Part shown: piece after piece, positions 1 to 9,122 of the stretch
Position numbering within the stretch: the stretch's first letter is position 1
Layout of the letters: each line of letters starts with the position of its first letter
Assembly (NCBI RefSeq): GCF_900114675.1
Contig: NZ_FOZM01000003.1
Span: 62,001-126,000, forward strand
Length of the DNA stretch: 64,000 nucleotides
Direction: 5' to 3'
Origin: Yoonia litorea
GTDB taxonomy: Bacteria > Pseudomonadota > Alphaproteobacteria > Rhodobacterales > Rhodobacteraceae
Made by a program: the position numbers and the translations under genes
The notes under the pieces: model-generated
The model's database searches: none
The model's input: the letters and a program-made list of their open reading frames with translations, nothing else
Told to the model about the DNA's origin: nothing

Positions 1-2
1 AC

Positions 3-515
3 AGTAACGTCCAAGACTGGAACCAGGCCACAAACCTCGTAATCACAGGTCAGGCTGGCGCGCAGCTAATGGGTGACTGGGCGCAAGGCGAATTCTCTGT
101 TGCCGGTGCGGTTGAAGGTCAGGATTACTCCTGTCTGCCAGGTCTGGGTCTGAACGAGATCCTCGATACAGGCGGTGACGCGTTCTACTTCCCCGTGAAT
201 GACGATCCAGAGATCACGGCTGCGCAGAAAGAATTGGCTGCACTGCTGATTTCTCCTGAAGTTCAGGTCTCCTTCAACCTTGCAAAAGGTTCGCTGCCAG
301 TACGTGGCGACATTGATATGTCGACCGCAAACGGCTGCATGCAGAAGGGTCTGGGCATTCTGGCCGATGGTGGCATCCTGCCTTCCGGCGACCAGTCGCT
401 CTCCGCTGACACTCAGACACAGATCGAGGACCTGATGGCCCAGTTCTGGTCCAGCGATATGCCAGCTGACGAAGCACAGGCGAAGTACGCCGACATCATC
501 GCAAGCGCTGACTAA
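3..515 (+). CDS. ABC transporter sugar-binding protein, C-terminal part (5' end outside window)
   Basis: The reading frame is open from the left edge, so this is the last 170 codons of a longer gene; the methionine at 69 is internal. The visible part has the extracellular solute-binding protein type 1 look: a Gly/Trp-rich stretch (LMGDWAQGEF), a region resembling the sugar-site loop (GGDAFYFPVNDDPE) and a helical C-terminus. Such proteins bind sugars in the periplasm and hand them to the membrane permeases, which follow directly at 623 and 1545. A stable hairpin lies just after the stop, as is common where the binding protein is made in excess over the membrane subunits. Family is clear from sequence and context; the exact sugar is inferred only from the downstream beta-mannosidase. 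Confidence 0.85.
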   Translation, partial: SNVQDWNQATNLVITGQAGAQLMGDWAQGEFSVAGAVEGQDYSCLPGLGLNEILDTGGDAFYFPVNDDPEITAAQKELAALLISPEVQVSFNLAKGSLPVRGDIDMSTANGCMQKGLGILADGGILPSGDQSLSADTQTQIEDLMAQFWSSDMPADEAQAKYADIIASAD

Positions 516-530
516 GCTTACCTCCCAGAT

Positions 531-559
531 GGTCCGTCACGCGTCACGCGTGGCGGGCC
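531..559 (+). promoter_or_regulatory. Intercistronic hairpin between binding protein and permease genes
   Basis: A 13-bp stem (531-543 with 547-559, two G-U pairs) closes a 3-nt loop and is followed only by a short GTTT. It is too weak in U residues for a full terminator. It more likely stabilises the 3' end of the binding-protein message or partly attenuates the downstream transport genes. Confidence 0.6.
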
Positions 560-622
560 GTTTGGAACTTTGACGACAAATCCGGCGCCAGACCGGATCA
601 ATAGCCAAAAGAGGGGACCGCC

Positions 623-1552
623 ATGTCAGTGGTCGACGATCCGGCAACCGCAAGTGTTGCCAGCGGCGCCAAGCGCCCGTCACGTTTATTCAAGAACCTG
701 TCCGCAAAGATCGCCTCGATCCCGATGATCCTAACGGCGCTCTGCGTCTTCGTTGGCGGCACCACTTGGACAGTCGTTTATTCATTCACCAACTCACGGA
801 TGCTCCCGCGCGAGAATTTTGTGGGTCTCGACCAGTATGAGCGTCTTTGGGGCACCGACCGCTGGATCATCTCGATCAAGAACCTTGCCGTTTATGGCGT
901 CTGCTCGATGATCCTCACGTTGCTGATCGGATTTACACTCGCGGCCTGTCTGGATCGTAAAATCCGGTTTGAGAGCGCCTTTCGTACTATTTTCCTTTAT
1001 CCCTTCGCGCTGTCCTTTGTTGTGACGGGCCTAGCGTGGCAATGGATTCTGAACCCTGATTTCGGCATCCAGAACGTTGTCCGCAGCTGGGGCTGGGAAA
1101 GCTTTGCCTTCGACCCGCTCAATAACCCCGATATCGTCATGTTCGGCCTGCTGATCGCGGGCATCTGGCAGGGCAGCGGACTGATCATGTGCATCATGCT
1201 CGCCGGTCTGCGCGGCATCGACGACGACATCTGGAAGGCCGCGAAAGTTGACGGCATCGGCACGATCAAGACCTACATCGTGGTGATCATTCCGATGATG
1301 CGCCCTGTCTTCATCACCTCACTGGTGCTGATCGCCTCGGGCATCATCAAGCTTTACGACCTTGTCGTCGCCCAGACCGGTGGTGGTCCGGGCCTGAGTT
1401 CCGAAGTCCCCGCCAAATACGTGATCGAATACATGTTCCGCGCCCAGAACCTCGGTCAGGGCTTTGCGGCCTCGACGATGATGCTCTGCTCGGTCGTGGT
1501 GATCCTTATCCCTTGGGCCTACCTTGAATTCGGAGGCAAGAAACGTGGCTAA
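623..1552 (+). CDS. Carbohydrate ABC transporter permease (MalF/UgpA type)
   Basis: A 309-residue inner-membrane protein with about six hydrophobic segments. The cytoplasmic EAA-type loop that contacts the ATPase is visible near residues 195-215 (WKAAKVDGIGTIKTYIVVIIP). The ATG at 623 has the ribosome site GAGGGG 6 nt upstream. The gene lies between the binding protein and a second permease, whose GTG start overlaps its last codons. Together they form the membrane channel of a sugar importer of the CUT1 type. The N-terminal 35 residues are polar and probably cytoplasmic. Confidence 0.92.
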   Translation: MSVVDDPATASVASGAKRPSRLFKNLSAKIASIPMILTALCVFVGGTTWTVVYSFTNSRMLPRENFVGLDQYERLWGTDRWIISIKNLAVYGVCSMILTLLIGFTLAACLDRKIRFESAFRTIFLYPFALSFVVTGLAWQWILNPDFGIQNVVRSWGWESFAFDPLNNPDIVMFGLLIAGIWQGSGLIMCIMLAGLRGIDDDIWKAAKVDGIGTIKTYIVVIIPMMRPVFITSLVLIASGIIKLYDLVVAQTGGGPGLSSEVPAKYVIEYMFRAQNLGQGFAASTMMLCSVVVILIPWAYLEFGGKKRG

Positions 1553-2471
1553 CGTAGATCAACTCGGCGCCGCAGTCGCCGCCAACACAGTCATCGGCCC
1601 ACGTGGGCCAAAACCCAGAAAGCGGTTCAGCCGCAACAACATCTTCCTTTACGGCACGTTGATTGTCGTCGGCATGTACTACCTGCTGCCGCTTTACGTG
1701 ATGATCATCACCTCGCTCAAGGGGATGCCCGAAATCCGTCTCGGCAACGTCTTTGGGCCACCTTTGGAAGTCACCTTCGAGCCGTGGGTCAAGGCATGGG
1801 CCGAAGCCTGCACGGGTCTTGATTGCACAGGTTTGTCGAAAGGCTTCTGGAACTCGGTGCAAATCCTGATCCCGTCGGTGGTGCTCTCGATTGCGGTGGC
1901 GTCCGTGAACGGCTACGCGCTGAGCCTGTGGAAGTTCAAAGGATCAGAGGTGTTTTTCACCATCCTGATCATCGGGGCCTTCATCCCCTATCAGACGATG
2001 CTTTACCCCATCGTGATCATGCTGCGCGAAATCGGCCTGATGGGCGATCTTTGGGGGCTGGTGCTGGTGCACACGGTCTTCGGAATGCCGATCCTGACGC
2101 TGCTCTTCCGCAATTACTTTGCATCCGTACCGGAAGAGCTGTTCAAGGCCGCCCGCGTGGACGGTGCCCGGTTCTGGCAAATCTATTTCCAGATCATGTT
2201 GCCGATGTCGCTGCCGATCTTTGTTGTGGCCATCATCCTGCAGGTGACGGGCATCTGGAACGACTTCCTGTTCGGTGTGATCTATACCAAACCTGAAACC
2301 TATCCGATGACAGTCCAGCTCAATAACATCGTGAACTCGGTGCAAGGCGTCAAGGAATACAACGTCAATATGGCAGCCACGCTGCTGACCGGCCTTGTTC
2401 CACTCGTCATCTACTTCGCCTCTGGCAAACTCTTTGTACGCGGCATCGCTGCTGGTGCTGTGAAAGGCTGA
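1545..2471 (+). CDS. Carbohydrate ABC transporter permease (MalG/UgpE type)
   Basis: Second permease subunit, 308 residues. I place the start at GTG 1545 because GGAGG (1532-1536) lies 8 nt upstream; a TTG at 1524 is in frame but has no ribosome site. The start overlaps the stop of the previous permease, suggesting translational coupling. The EAA loop is seen as ELFKAARVDGARFWQIYFQ, followed by the conserved LP pair. Several transmembrane segments and the C-terminal RGIAAGAVKG motif typical of MalG-like proteins are present. The ATPase gene begins 3 nt after the stop. Confidence 0.92.
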   Translation: MANVDQLGAAVAANTVIGPRGPKPRKRFSRNNIFLYGTLIVVGMYYLLPLYVMIITSLKGMPEIRLGNVFGPPLEVTFEPWVKAWAEACTGLDCTGLSKGFWNSVQILIPSVVLSIAVASVNGYALSLWKFKGSEVFFTILIIGAFIPYQTMLYPIVIMLREIGLMGDLWGLVLVHTVFGMPILTLLFRNYFASVPEELFKAARVDGARFWQIYFQIMLPMSLPIFVVAIILQVTGIWNDFLFGVIYTKPETYPMTVQLNNIVNSVQGVKEYNVNMAATLLTGLVPLVIYFASGKLFVRGIAAGAVKG

Positions 2472-2474
2472 TCC

Positions 2475-3554
2475 ATGTCTCATTCTGTAGAAATCAAAAA
2501 ACTCGATCTTGAGTTCGGACCGGTCAAGGTGCTGCAAAACCTTGATCTGAATATCAACGAAGGGGAATTTCTTGTCTTGCTCGGCTCTTCGGGTTGCGGC
2601 AAGTCCACCCTGCTGAACTGTATTGCGGGGCTTTTGGAAGTTACCGATGGCCAGATCTTCATCAAGGGCAACAACGTCACCTGGGCAGAACCGTCAGAGC
2701 GCGGCATCGGCATGGTGTTCCAGTCCTATGCGCTTTATCCGCAGATGACGGTGCGCGGGAACCTCTCGTTTGGTCTGAAGAACGCCAAAGTGCCAAAGGC
2801 CGAAATCGACAAGCGCGTCGCACGCGCGGCTGAAATCCTGCAGATCGAACCCTTGCTTGACCGCAAACCGGGCGCTCTGTCCGGCGGCCAGCGGCAGCGT
2901 GTCGCCATTGGCCGCGCGCTGGTGCGGGACGTGGATGTGTTCCTCTTTGATGAACCGCTCTCCAACCTTGATGCAAAACTGCGTGTCGATCTGCGGGTCG
3001 AACTCAAGCGGCTGCACAACCAGTTGCAGAACACCATGATCTATGTGACCCATGATCAGGTCGAGGCGATGACCTTGGCCGACCGCATCGCGATCATGAA
3101 AGGCGGCAAGATCATGCAGCTTTCCAGCCCAGATGAAATCTACAACAAGCCACGCAACCTATATGTGGCCGACTTCATTGGATCGCCTTCGATGAACTTC
3201 CTCGAAGGGCATCTGGAAGGCGGCACCTTCAAGGTCGATGATATGGTCATGCCGATGGACGGTTACGAATTCGTCGAGGCCCAACCAAGCGACCGCCCTG
3301 TCGTCATCGGCATCCGGCCAGAGCATGTCGTCACCGGCGAATTGGTCAAGAACCTGCCGCTGCAATATCAGGTCGATATCGATCTGGTGGAGCCGATGGG
3401 ATCGGACACGCTGGTCTATGCAAAGCTCGGAAAACATCCTTTCCGCATCCGTATGGATGGGCAGGCAGTGGTGAAAGCGGGACAGACGCTTGAGATCGGG
3501 ATTGATACATCTCGGGCGTCGCTCTTTGACAAAGCGACCGAGGACCGTCTGTGA
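2475..3554 (+). CDS. Sugar ABC transporter ATP-binding protein (UgpC/MalK family)
   Basis: A 359-residue ATPase that powers sugar uptake from the cytoplasmic face. Walker A is GSSGCGKST near residue 37, the signature LSGGQRQR near 135, and Walker B VFLFDEP near 155, followed by the D-loop SNLD and the H-loop in YVTHDQ. After residue 240 comes the MalK-type TOBE/OB regulatory domain, including the IGIRPEH motif. The length equals that of typical MalK/UgpC proteins. Its stop overlaps the GTG start of the mannosidase gene, so transport and hydrolysis are translated together. Confidence 0.95.
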   Translation: MSHSVEIKKLDLEFGPVKVLQNLDLNINEGEFLVLLGSSGCGKSTLLNCIAGLLEVTDGQIFIKGNNVTWAEPSERGIGMVFQSYALYPQMTVRGNLSFGLKNAKVPKAEIDKRVARAAEILQIEPLLDRKPGALSGGQRQRVAIGRALVRDVDVFLFDEPLSNLDAKLRVDLRVELKRLHNQLQNTMIYVTHDQVEAMTLADRIAIMKGGKIMQLSSPDEIYNKPRNLYVADFIGSPSMNFLEGHLEGGTFKVDDMVMPMDGYEFVEAQPSDRPVVIGIRPEHVVTGELVKNLPLQYQVDIDLVEPMGSDTLVYAKLGKHPFRIRMDGQAVVKAGQTLEIGIDTSRASLFDKATEDRL

Positions 3555-5920
3555 CATCAATTGATCTGGCAGGTGAATGGACGCTTTCGGATGAAAGCGG
3601 GAAATTCACCTGTCCCATATCATTGCCAACCGACGGGATCACGGCCCTCCACGATGCGGGCCTGATCCCCGATCCTTATTGGGGGCGGAACGAATATGAC
3701 CTGCGCTGGATCGCCGAACGCGATTGGTCCGCCACGCGCATTGTCACGCTCGACTGCACCGATGTTGCGCTTGTCCTCTCTGGCGTGGACACGATTGTTG
3801 AGGTGCGCGTGAATGGCCATCTGGTCTTTACCTGCGACAATGCGTTTCGCAGCTGGCGCATCCCCTTGGGGAAGGTGGCCAAGGTCGGTGAAAACGAGGT
3901 CACCCTCACCTTCAAGAATTCGATTGCCCATGCCGCAGAGCTTCAGGCCAGTCAGCCCTTCTATCTGCCATATCAGGAAAGCAACAATCCGATCCCCAAC
4001 GTGAATCTCTTGCGCAAACCGCAATGCGACTACGGCTGGGACTGGAACATCGCCTTGGCCCCTTTCGGGGTCTATGGCGATACGCGGATCGAAGCGTCAA
4101 AGACCCCTCGCATTGAGAGTGTCATGGTCCATCAGGATCATGGTCCTGACGGGGTCACATTGCGCATCACGGCGCAGGTCAGCGACGCCGATGGCGATCT
4201 TAAATGCGAGATCGCAGGGCATACGGTGTATGCACAGCCTGTGTACGGTCTGTGTACAGCCAGTGTACAGCTTGTGACACCTGATTTGTGGTGGCCCGCA
4301 GGGCAGGGCACCCAGCCACTTTACGACCTTAGGCTGAGCGCAGATGGGGTCGAAACCACGCGCAAAATCGGCCTGCGCACAATGGAGCTGGTGACCGAAA
4401 AAGACGCCGCCGGCCTTGGCTTCAAGGTCCGCGTCAATGGCCGCGATGTCTTTGCAAAAGGCGCAAACTGGATCCCCGCCGATGCTCTGGCGGGCCGGAT
4501 TTCGCCTGAAAAAACACGCGATCTGCTGCAATCTGCGGTCGACGCCAACATGAACATGATCCGCGTCTGGGGCGGCGGTCGCTACGAGGCTGACTGGTTC
4601 TATGATCTCTGTGATGAGCTGGGTCTGATGGTCTGGCAGGACTTCATGTTCGCCTGCAACATCTACCCGTCCGACCGTGCGTATCTGGCGAACGTGCGGG
4701 CAGAGGCCGTCGAAAATGTGCAAAGATTACAACATCATGCGTGCCTCGCGCTCTGGTGCGGGGACAATGAACTTGTCGGCGCGCTCACGTGGTTTGAGCA
4801 AACGCGCGCCGACCGTGATCGCTATCTGGCAAACTATGACCGGCTGAACCGCACACTCGAGGATGCGCTGCTTGCAACCGACCCCGAAGCGAACTGGTGG
4901 CCATCGTCACCTTGCGCCGGTCCGCTCAAATTTGCTGACACCTGGCACAATGACGGATCAGGCGACATGCACTTCTGGTCGGTCTGGCACGAAGGCCGCG
5001 ATTTTGATCACTACCGCGACGTTGCCCCGCGCTTTTGTTCCGAGTTCGGATTTCAAAGCTACCCGTCCATGACGACGGTTGGCAGCTTCGCCGCGCCCGA
5101 GGATCAAAACATCGCCGCCCCCGTGCTGGAAGCGCATCAGAAAAACGCAGGCGGCAACGCCCGCATCGCCGAAACCATGTTCCGCTATTTCCGCTGGCCC
5201 ACGCAATTCCCTGATTTTGTTTATCTTTCTCAGGTGCAGCAGGCGCTGGCGATCAAGACTGCGGTCACGCATTGGCGCAGTCTGAAGCCCCATTGCATGG
5301 GCACGCTCTACTGGCAACTCAACGACACATGGCCCGTCTGCTCGTGGGCGTCGCTGAACTACGGAGGCGACTGGAAGCTGCTGCACCACATGGCCCGCGA
5401 CTTCTACGCGCCCGTGATCGTCGCCGCCGTGCCGGACGGTGATGAGATCAGCTTTGTCGGCGTCAATGACGGCGCAACCGGCGAGGTCAAACTCAGCGTC
5501 AGCGCGCTGTCGATGGATGGAAGCCTTCGCCCGCTGACAGAAGCTACCGCGACAATCGGGCAAAGCGCAGAGCCGCTTTGTCGCGTCGCCATCAGTGATC
5601 TTGATCCGCAAGAGATGCTCTACTTCCGCTGGATTGGGCCTGACGGCCAAGAGATGGCTGACCACTTTGCCCCGCGCCCTTACAAGAGCTATGATCTGCA
5701 ACCGTCCGACCTGACCCTGACAACGAGCGAAAGCAGACTGACAGTCACGGCCGGGGGCCTGTCGCTATTTGCGTCGGTCGAGGCTGATTGCCCCGGACGC
5801 TTTGATCAGAACGCGCTTCTTCTTTTGCCCGGCGAAAGCCGGACCATCCGCTTTACGGCCACTCACCAAACGCAACCAAAGTTCACGCTGCGCGATCTGC
5901 ACAGCGCGACCTATTCCTGA
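3551..5920 (+). CDS. Beta-mannosidase-like glycoside hydrolase, family 2
   Basis: A 789-residue cytoplasmic enzyme expected to release mannose from beta-mannosides. It has an N-terminal sugar-binding sandwich, an immunoglobulin-like domain and a TIM barrel. The barrel shows the acid/base Glu in WCGDNE (about residue 407) and the nucleophile Glu in SEFGFQS (about 498). Motifs RVWGGGRYE and WQDFMFAC are typical of bacterial beta-mannosidases. There is no signal peptide, in keeping with import of oligosaccharides by the adjacent ABC system. The GTG start at 3551 overlaps the preceding stop codon. An 11-bp tandem DNA repeat inside the gene (4241-4273) looks like a recent local expansion. Other GH2 activities cannot be excluded. 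Confidence 0.88.
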   Translation: MTSIDLAGEWTLSDESGKFTCPISLPTDGITALHDAGLIPDPYWGRNEYDLRWIAERDWSATRIVTLDCTDVALVLSGVDTIVEVRVNGHLVFTCDNAFRSWRIPLGKVAKVGENEVTLTFKNSIAHAAELQASQPFYLPYQESNNPIPNVNLLRKPQCDYGWDWNIALAPFGVYGDTRIEASKTPRIESVMVHQDHGPDGVTLRITAQVSDADGDLKCEIAGHTVYAQPVYGLCTASVQLVTPDLWWPAGQGTQPLYDLRLSADGVETTRKIGLRTMELVTEKDAAGLGFKVRVNGRDVFAKGANWIPADALAGRISPEKTRDLLQSAVDANMNMIRVWGGGRYEADWFYDLCDELGLMVWQDFMFACNIYPSDRAYLANVRAEAVENVQRLQHHACLALWCGDNELVGALTWFEQTRADRDRYLANYDRLNRTLEDALLATDPEANWWPSSPCAGPLKFADTWHNDGSGDMHFWSVWHEGRDFDHYRDVAPRFCSEFGFQSYPSMTTVGSFAAPEDQNIAAPVLEAHQKNAGGNARIAETMFRYFRWPTQFPDFVYLSQVQQALAIKTAVTHWRSLKPHCMGTLYWQLNDTWPVCSWASLNYGGDWKLLHHMARDFYAPVIVAAVPDGDEISFVGVNDGATGEVKLSVSALSMDGSLRPLTEATATIGQSAEPLCRVAISDLDPQEMLYFRWIGPDGQEMADHFAPRPYKSYDLQPSDLTLTTSESRLTVTAGGLSLFASVEADCPGRFDQNALLLLPGESRTIRFTATHQTQPKFTLRDLHSATYS
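4226..4273 (+). repeat. 11-bp tandem repeat inside the beta-mannosidase gene
   Basis: Three 11-bp units beginning GTGTAC lie head to tail at 4241-4251, 4252-4262 and 4263-4273, preceded by a degenerate unit GTGTATGCACAGCCT at 4226. Eleven is not a multiple of three, but three units (33 bp) keep the frame. The repeat encodes part of the immunoglobulin-like domain, where extra residues may be tolerated. Confidence 0.7.
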
Positions 5921-5935
5921 CGAAAGGATGTCACC

Positions 5936-6682
5936 ATGACGCAGATAGCCTATCAGCTTTACTGTTCCCGGAATTTCCCGCCCTTGGCTGAAACGCTGCA
6001 GATGCTGTCGGACGTCGGCATATCCGCGGTCGAGGGCTACGGCGCGTTGCTTGATGATCCGACCGAGCTGAAGTCCGCCTTGGCGTCATCTGGCCTAACG
6101 ATGCCGAGCTGCCATGTCGGTCTCGATTTGCTTGAAAGTGATCCCGATGGGACAATCGCCTTGCTGGGCGAACTCGGCGTGAAGAAGGCCTATGTGCCCT
6201 ATCTCGCTGCCGAAGATCGCCCTGTGAATTCAGACGGTTGGCAGGCATTTGCAGACAGGCTTGTCGTGGCAGGAAAACCCTTGCGGGAGGCAGGTTTCGT
6301 CTATGGCTGGCACAACCATGACTTTGAATTCGTTACGACACCCGAGGGCGATTTACCGATGGATATCATCGCATCCGCTGATCCGGGTCTGCTGCTTGAA
6401 CTTGATCTTGGCTGGGTGCAACGCGCCGGACATGATCCCCTCGCGACAATCGCGAAATACGCCGGAAAGATCGCGACCGCGCATATCAAAGACGTGGCGC
6501 CTGAGGGGGATTGCGCAGATGAGGATGGCTGGGCTGACGTGGGCCATGGCGTGATTGATTGGTCCGCAATCCACGCCACGCTCAAGGACGCTGGCGTTGA
6601 TCATTACGTGATCGAACACGACAACCCCAAAGACCACCAGAGGTTCGCGTCGCGCAGCTTTGCGACCCTGCAATCACTCTAG
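5936..6682 (+). CDS. Sugar phosphate isomerase/epimerase-like TIM-barrel protein
   Basis: A 248-residue protein of the xylose-isomerase-like/AP-endonuclease-2 fold. The metal-binding pattern is visible: YGWHNHDFEF near residue 122, LELDLGWV near 155 and HIKDV near 183, then VIEHDNP near the end. Such proteins isomerise or epimerise sugars and are often paired with Gfo/Idh/MocA oxidoreductases, as here (next gene 7 nt downstream). AAAGGA lies upstream of ATG 5936, and the gene follows the mannosidase by 15 nt, so it belongs to the same operon. The substrate is unknown. Confidence 0.85.
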   Translation: MTQIAYQLYCSRNFPPLAETLQMLSDVGISAVEGYGALLDDPTELKSALASSGLTMPSCHVGLDLLESDPDGTIALLGELGVKKAYVPYLAAEDRPVNSDGWQAFADRLVVAGKPLREAGFVYGWHNHDFEFVTTPEGDLPMDIIASADPGLLLELDLGWVQRAGHDPLATIAKYAGKIATAHIKDVAPEGDCADEDGWADVGHGVIDWSAIHATLKDAGVDHYVIEHDNPKDHQRFASRSFATLQSL

Positions 6683-6689
6683 GACATTG

Positions 6690-7811
6690 ATGATGACAAA
6701 ACTGGGTATCGGCATCATTGGATGCGGCAATATCTCGACGACTTATTGCGGGCTCGCACCGATGTTCAAAGCGCTTGAGCTGAGGGCGGTTGCGGACATC
6801 AATATGGAAACGGCGCGCGCCAGAGCCGCCGAATATGCCCTGCGTGCCGAGACGGTCGAAGATTTGCTGCGGGCACCGGACATCGACGTGATCGTCAATC
6901 TGACGATCCCGGAGGTCCATTTCGCCGTCACCAAGCGCATTTTGGAGGCTGGCAAACACGCCTATTCGGAAAAACCGCTTGTCCTGAGCCTGCAGGAAGG
7001 TGAGGAACTGCGCGCCTTGGCGGCAGCCAAGGGGCTCTATGTCGGATCGGCACCTGATACGTTTCTGGGTGGTGCGCATCAGCAGGCGCGCGCCCTCATC
7101 GATGCAGGCGATGTGGGAAAGATCATCGGCGGCACTTGCCACATCATGGGCCACGGCATGGAAGACTGGCATCCCAATCCGGATTTCTTCTTCCAACCCG
7201 GGGGTGGACCGGTTCTCGACATGGGGCCTTACTACATAACCAATCTGATCAATCTCGTCGGACCGGTAAAGTCGGTGTCAGCGCTGGCCACAGCGACCTT
7301 CCCGACACGCACAATCGGCAGTGGGGCGCGCAAGGGTGAAATGGTCCCTGTCGACACGCCTACGAACATTCATGCCCTTCTGGAATTTGCCAATGGAGCG
7401 ACGGTGACGTTGGGCGCAAGCTGGGATGTCTGGGCCCATCGCCACGCCAATATGGAGCTTTACGGTGAAAACGGTTCCGTCTTTGTGCCGGACCCGAATT
7501 TCTTTGGCGGCGATGTCGAGATCGGCAAACCGGGCCAAGACATTGCGCACGTGCCATCATGGGACCATCCGTTTGGCAAACCCAATCAGGAAACACGTGC
7601 CAATTACCGTTGCGCGGGTTTGGCTGACATGGCTATGGCGATTGCTGAGGGCAGACAAAACCGTTGCAACATTGATCTTGCTGTCCATGTTGTTGACGTC
7701 ATGACAGGCATTTTGCGCTCAGGCGCGGAACGGCGCTTCGTGGACATGACGACGACATGCGAGCGTCCCACGGCGTTTTCACCCGAAGATGCAATGGCAC
7801 TGCTTGCCTGA
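6690..7811 (+). CDS. Gfo/Idh/MocA family oxidoreductase
   Basis: A 373-residue NAD(P)-dependent sugar oxidoreductase. The N-terminus has the Rossmann motif GIIGCGNIS, and the family motif EKPLVL follows near residue 95. The C-terminal substrate domain contains GGGPVLDMGPYY. I choose ATG 6690 (AGGAC upstream); an in-frame TTG at 6660 lies inside the preceding gene and would add ten non-conserved residues. It is the last gene of the operon and probably oxidises or epimerises a sugar from the imported glycan. The next gene is convergent. Confidence 0.87.
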   Translation: MMTKLGIGIIGCGNISTTYCGLAPMFKALELRAVADINMETARARAAEYALRAETVEDLLRAPDIDVIVNLTIPEVHFAVTKRILEAGKHAYSEKPLVLSLQEGEELRALAAAKGLYVGSAPDTFLGGAHQQARALIDAGDVGKIIGGTCHIMGHGMEDWHPNPDFFFQPGGGPVLDMGPYYITNLINLVGPVKSVSALATATFPTRTIGSGARKGEMVPVDTPTNIHALLEFANGATVTLGASWDVWAHRHANMELYGENGSVFVPDPNFFGGDVEIGKPGQDIAHVPSWDHPFGKPNQETRANYRCAGLADMAMAIAEGRQNRCNIDLAVHVVDVMTGILRSGAERRFVDMTTTCERPTAFSPEDAMALLA

Positions 7812-7849
7812 TCTTCTCATGTAGGCGCAGACCTTGGGGAAGGGTTCCG

Positions 7850-9025
7850 TCAGAGGCCTGCTTCCTGTGCGATCTGGGCTTTTGACTTGCGCGCGCGTTC
7901 TGTGGCCGACTTCAACTGGCCACAGGCGGCCATGATGTCTTCTCCGCGCGGGGTGCGGATCGGTGATGCATAGCCAGCTTTGTAGATGATATCCGCAAAG
8001 CGTCTGATCCGGTTGTTTGACGACCGCTTGTATGGCGCGCCCGGCCATTCGTTGAAGGGAATCAGATTGATTTTTGCAGGAATGCCATCAATCAGTTTGA
8101 TCAGGCGATGGGCGTCCTCATCGGTGTCATTCACACCATCGAGCATCACATATTCAAAGGTAATCCGCTCCGAGTTCGAGACCTTCGGGTATTCCCGCAA
8201 CGCATCAAGAAGCTCTGCGATATTCCAGCGTTTGTTGATAGGAACCAGCCTGTCTCGCACCTCATCCGTTGTCGCATGGAACGAGATTGCCAACTGGCAG
8301 CCGATCTCTTCGGCTGTCCTTGCGATCTCAGGGACCACTCCTGATGTGGACAAGGTGATGCGACGCCGCGAGAGTGAAATCCCCTCGCTGTCCATGGCAA
8401 TCTTCATCGCGTCGCGCACGTTTTCAAAGTTGTAGAGCGGTTCGCCCATTCCCATCAGCACGATATTCGACAAAAGCCGGGTTTCGTCCTTTGGCGCGCC
8501 TCGCTCCGGCCATTCACCGAGGTCATCGCGCGCAACCATGATTTGCCCGACGATCTCGGCTGTGGTCAGGTTACGAACCAGTTTCTGCGTTCCGGTATGG
8601 CAGAACGAGCATGTCAGTGTGCATCCAACCTGAGACGAAATGCAAAGCGTGCCGCGATCCGTTTCGGGGATATAGACGACCTCGACCTCATGCCCGCCTG
8701 CGATCCGAACCAGATACTTGCGCGTGCCATCGTCGGAAATCTGGCGCGTGACGACCTCTGGCAGGGCAATCACGAAGTTATCGGCCAGCTTTGCGCGATA
8801 GTCCTTTGCCAGATTGGTCATCTGTTCAAAGTCGCGCACGCCCCAATAGTAGATCCATTGCCAAATCTGGCCGACCCGCATCTTGGCCTGTTTTTCGGGC
8901 GTCCCGACGGCAATCAAGGCTTCGCGCATCGCCTCACGGGACAATCCGACCAGATTGGTCGGGCCATCAGACAGCTTGCGCGGGATTGTCAGCACGTCTT
9001 GCGTGATCGGGGCCTTGGCGTCCAT
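7850..9025 (-). CDS. rlmN: Dual-specificity 23S rRNA/tRNA adenine-C2 methyltransferase RlmN
   Basis: A radical-SAM methyltransferase of 391 residues that makes 2-methyladenosine in 23S rRNA (A2503) and in some tRNAs. The [4Fe-4S] motif CxxxCxxC is at residues 135, 139 and 142 ([12 protein letters not shown]). The second essential cysteine is near the C-terminus in the motif [12 protein letters not shown]. Other family marks are GMGEPLYNF and [10 protein letters not shown]. The length fits alphaproteobacterial RlmN. The gene stands alone, convergent with the sugar operon. Confidence 0.96.
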   Translation of the reverse strand: MDAKAPITQDVLTIPRKLSDGPTNLVGLSREAMREALIAVGTPEKQAKMRVGQIWQWIYYWGVRDFEQMTNLAKDYRAKLADNFVIALPEVVTRQISDDGTRKYLVRIAGGHEVEVVYIPETDRGTLCISSQVGCTLTCSFCHTGTQKLVRNLTTAEIVGQIMVARDDLGEWPERGAPKDETRLLSNIVLMGMGEPLYNFENVRDAMKIAMDSEGISLSRRRITLSTSGVVPEIARTAEEIGCQLAISFHATTDEVRDRLVPINKRWNIAELLDALREYPKVSNSERITFEYVMLDGVNDTDEDAHRLIKLIDGIPAKINLIPFNEWPGAPYKRSSNNRIRRFADIIYKAGYASPIRTPRGEDIMAACGQLKSATERARKSKAQIAQEAGL

Positions 9026-9070
9026 GAGGAATCTCGTCGTTTTCGGAATTAGCTGTGCATATAGGACAAA

Positions 9071-9098
9071 GCGGCGGCCTTCTCAAGAAAGCCGCCGC
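9071..9098 (-). terminator. Hairpin terminator after the IalB-like gene
   Basis: Inverted repeat GCGGCGGC...GCCGCCGC just beyond the stop of the minus-strand gene at 9123, followed on that strand by TTTG. Weak U-run, but well placed to separate this gene from rlmN. Confidence 0.55.
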
Positions 9099-9122
9099 CA
9101 GAGGTCAGAGCTGTGTTGCGTC

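Noticed and set aside
6660-6689. Extended TTG start for the Gfo/Idh/MocA gene
   Set aside because: The extension lies inside the upstream gene and lacks a ribosome site; ATG 6690 fits the Rossmann start.
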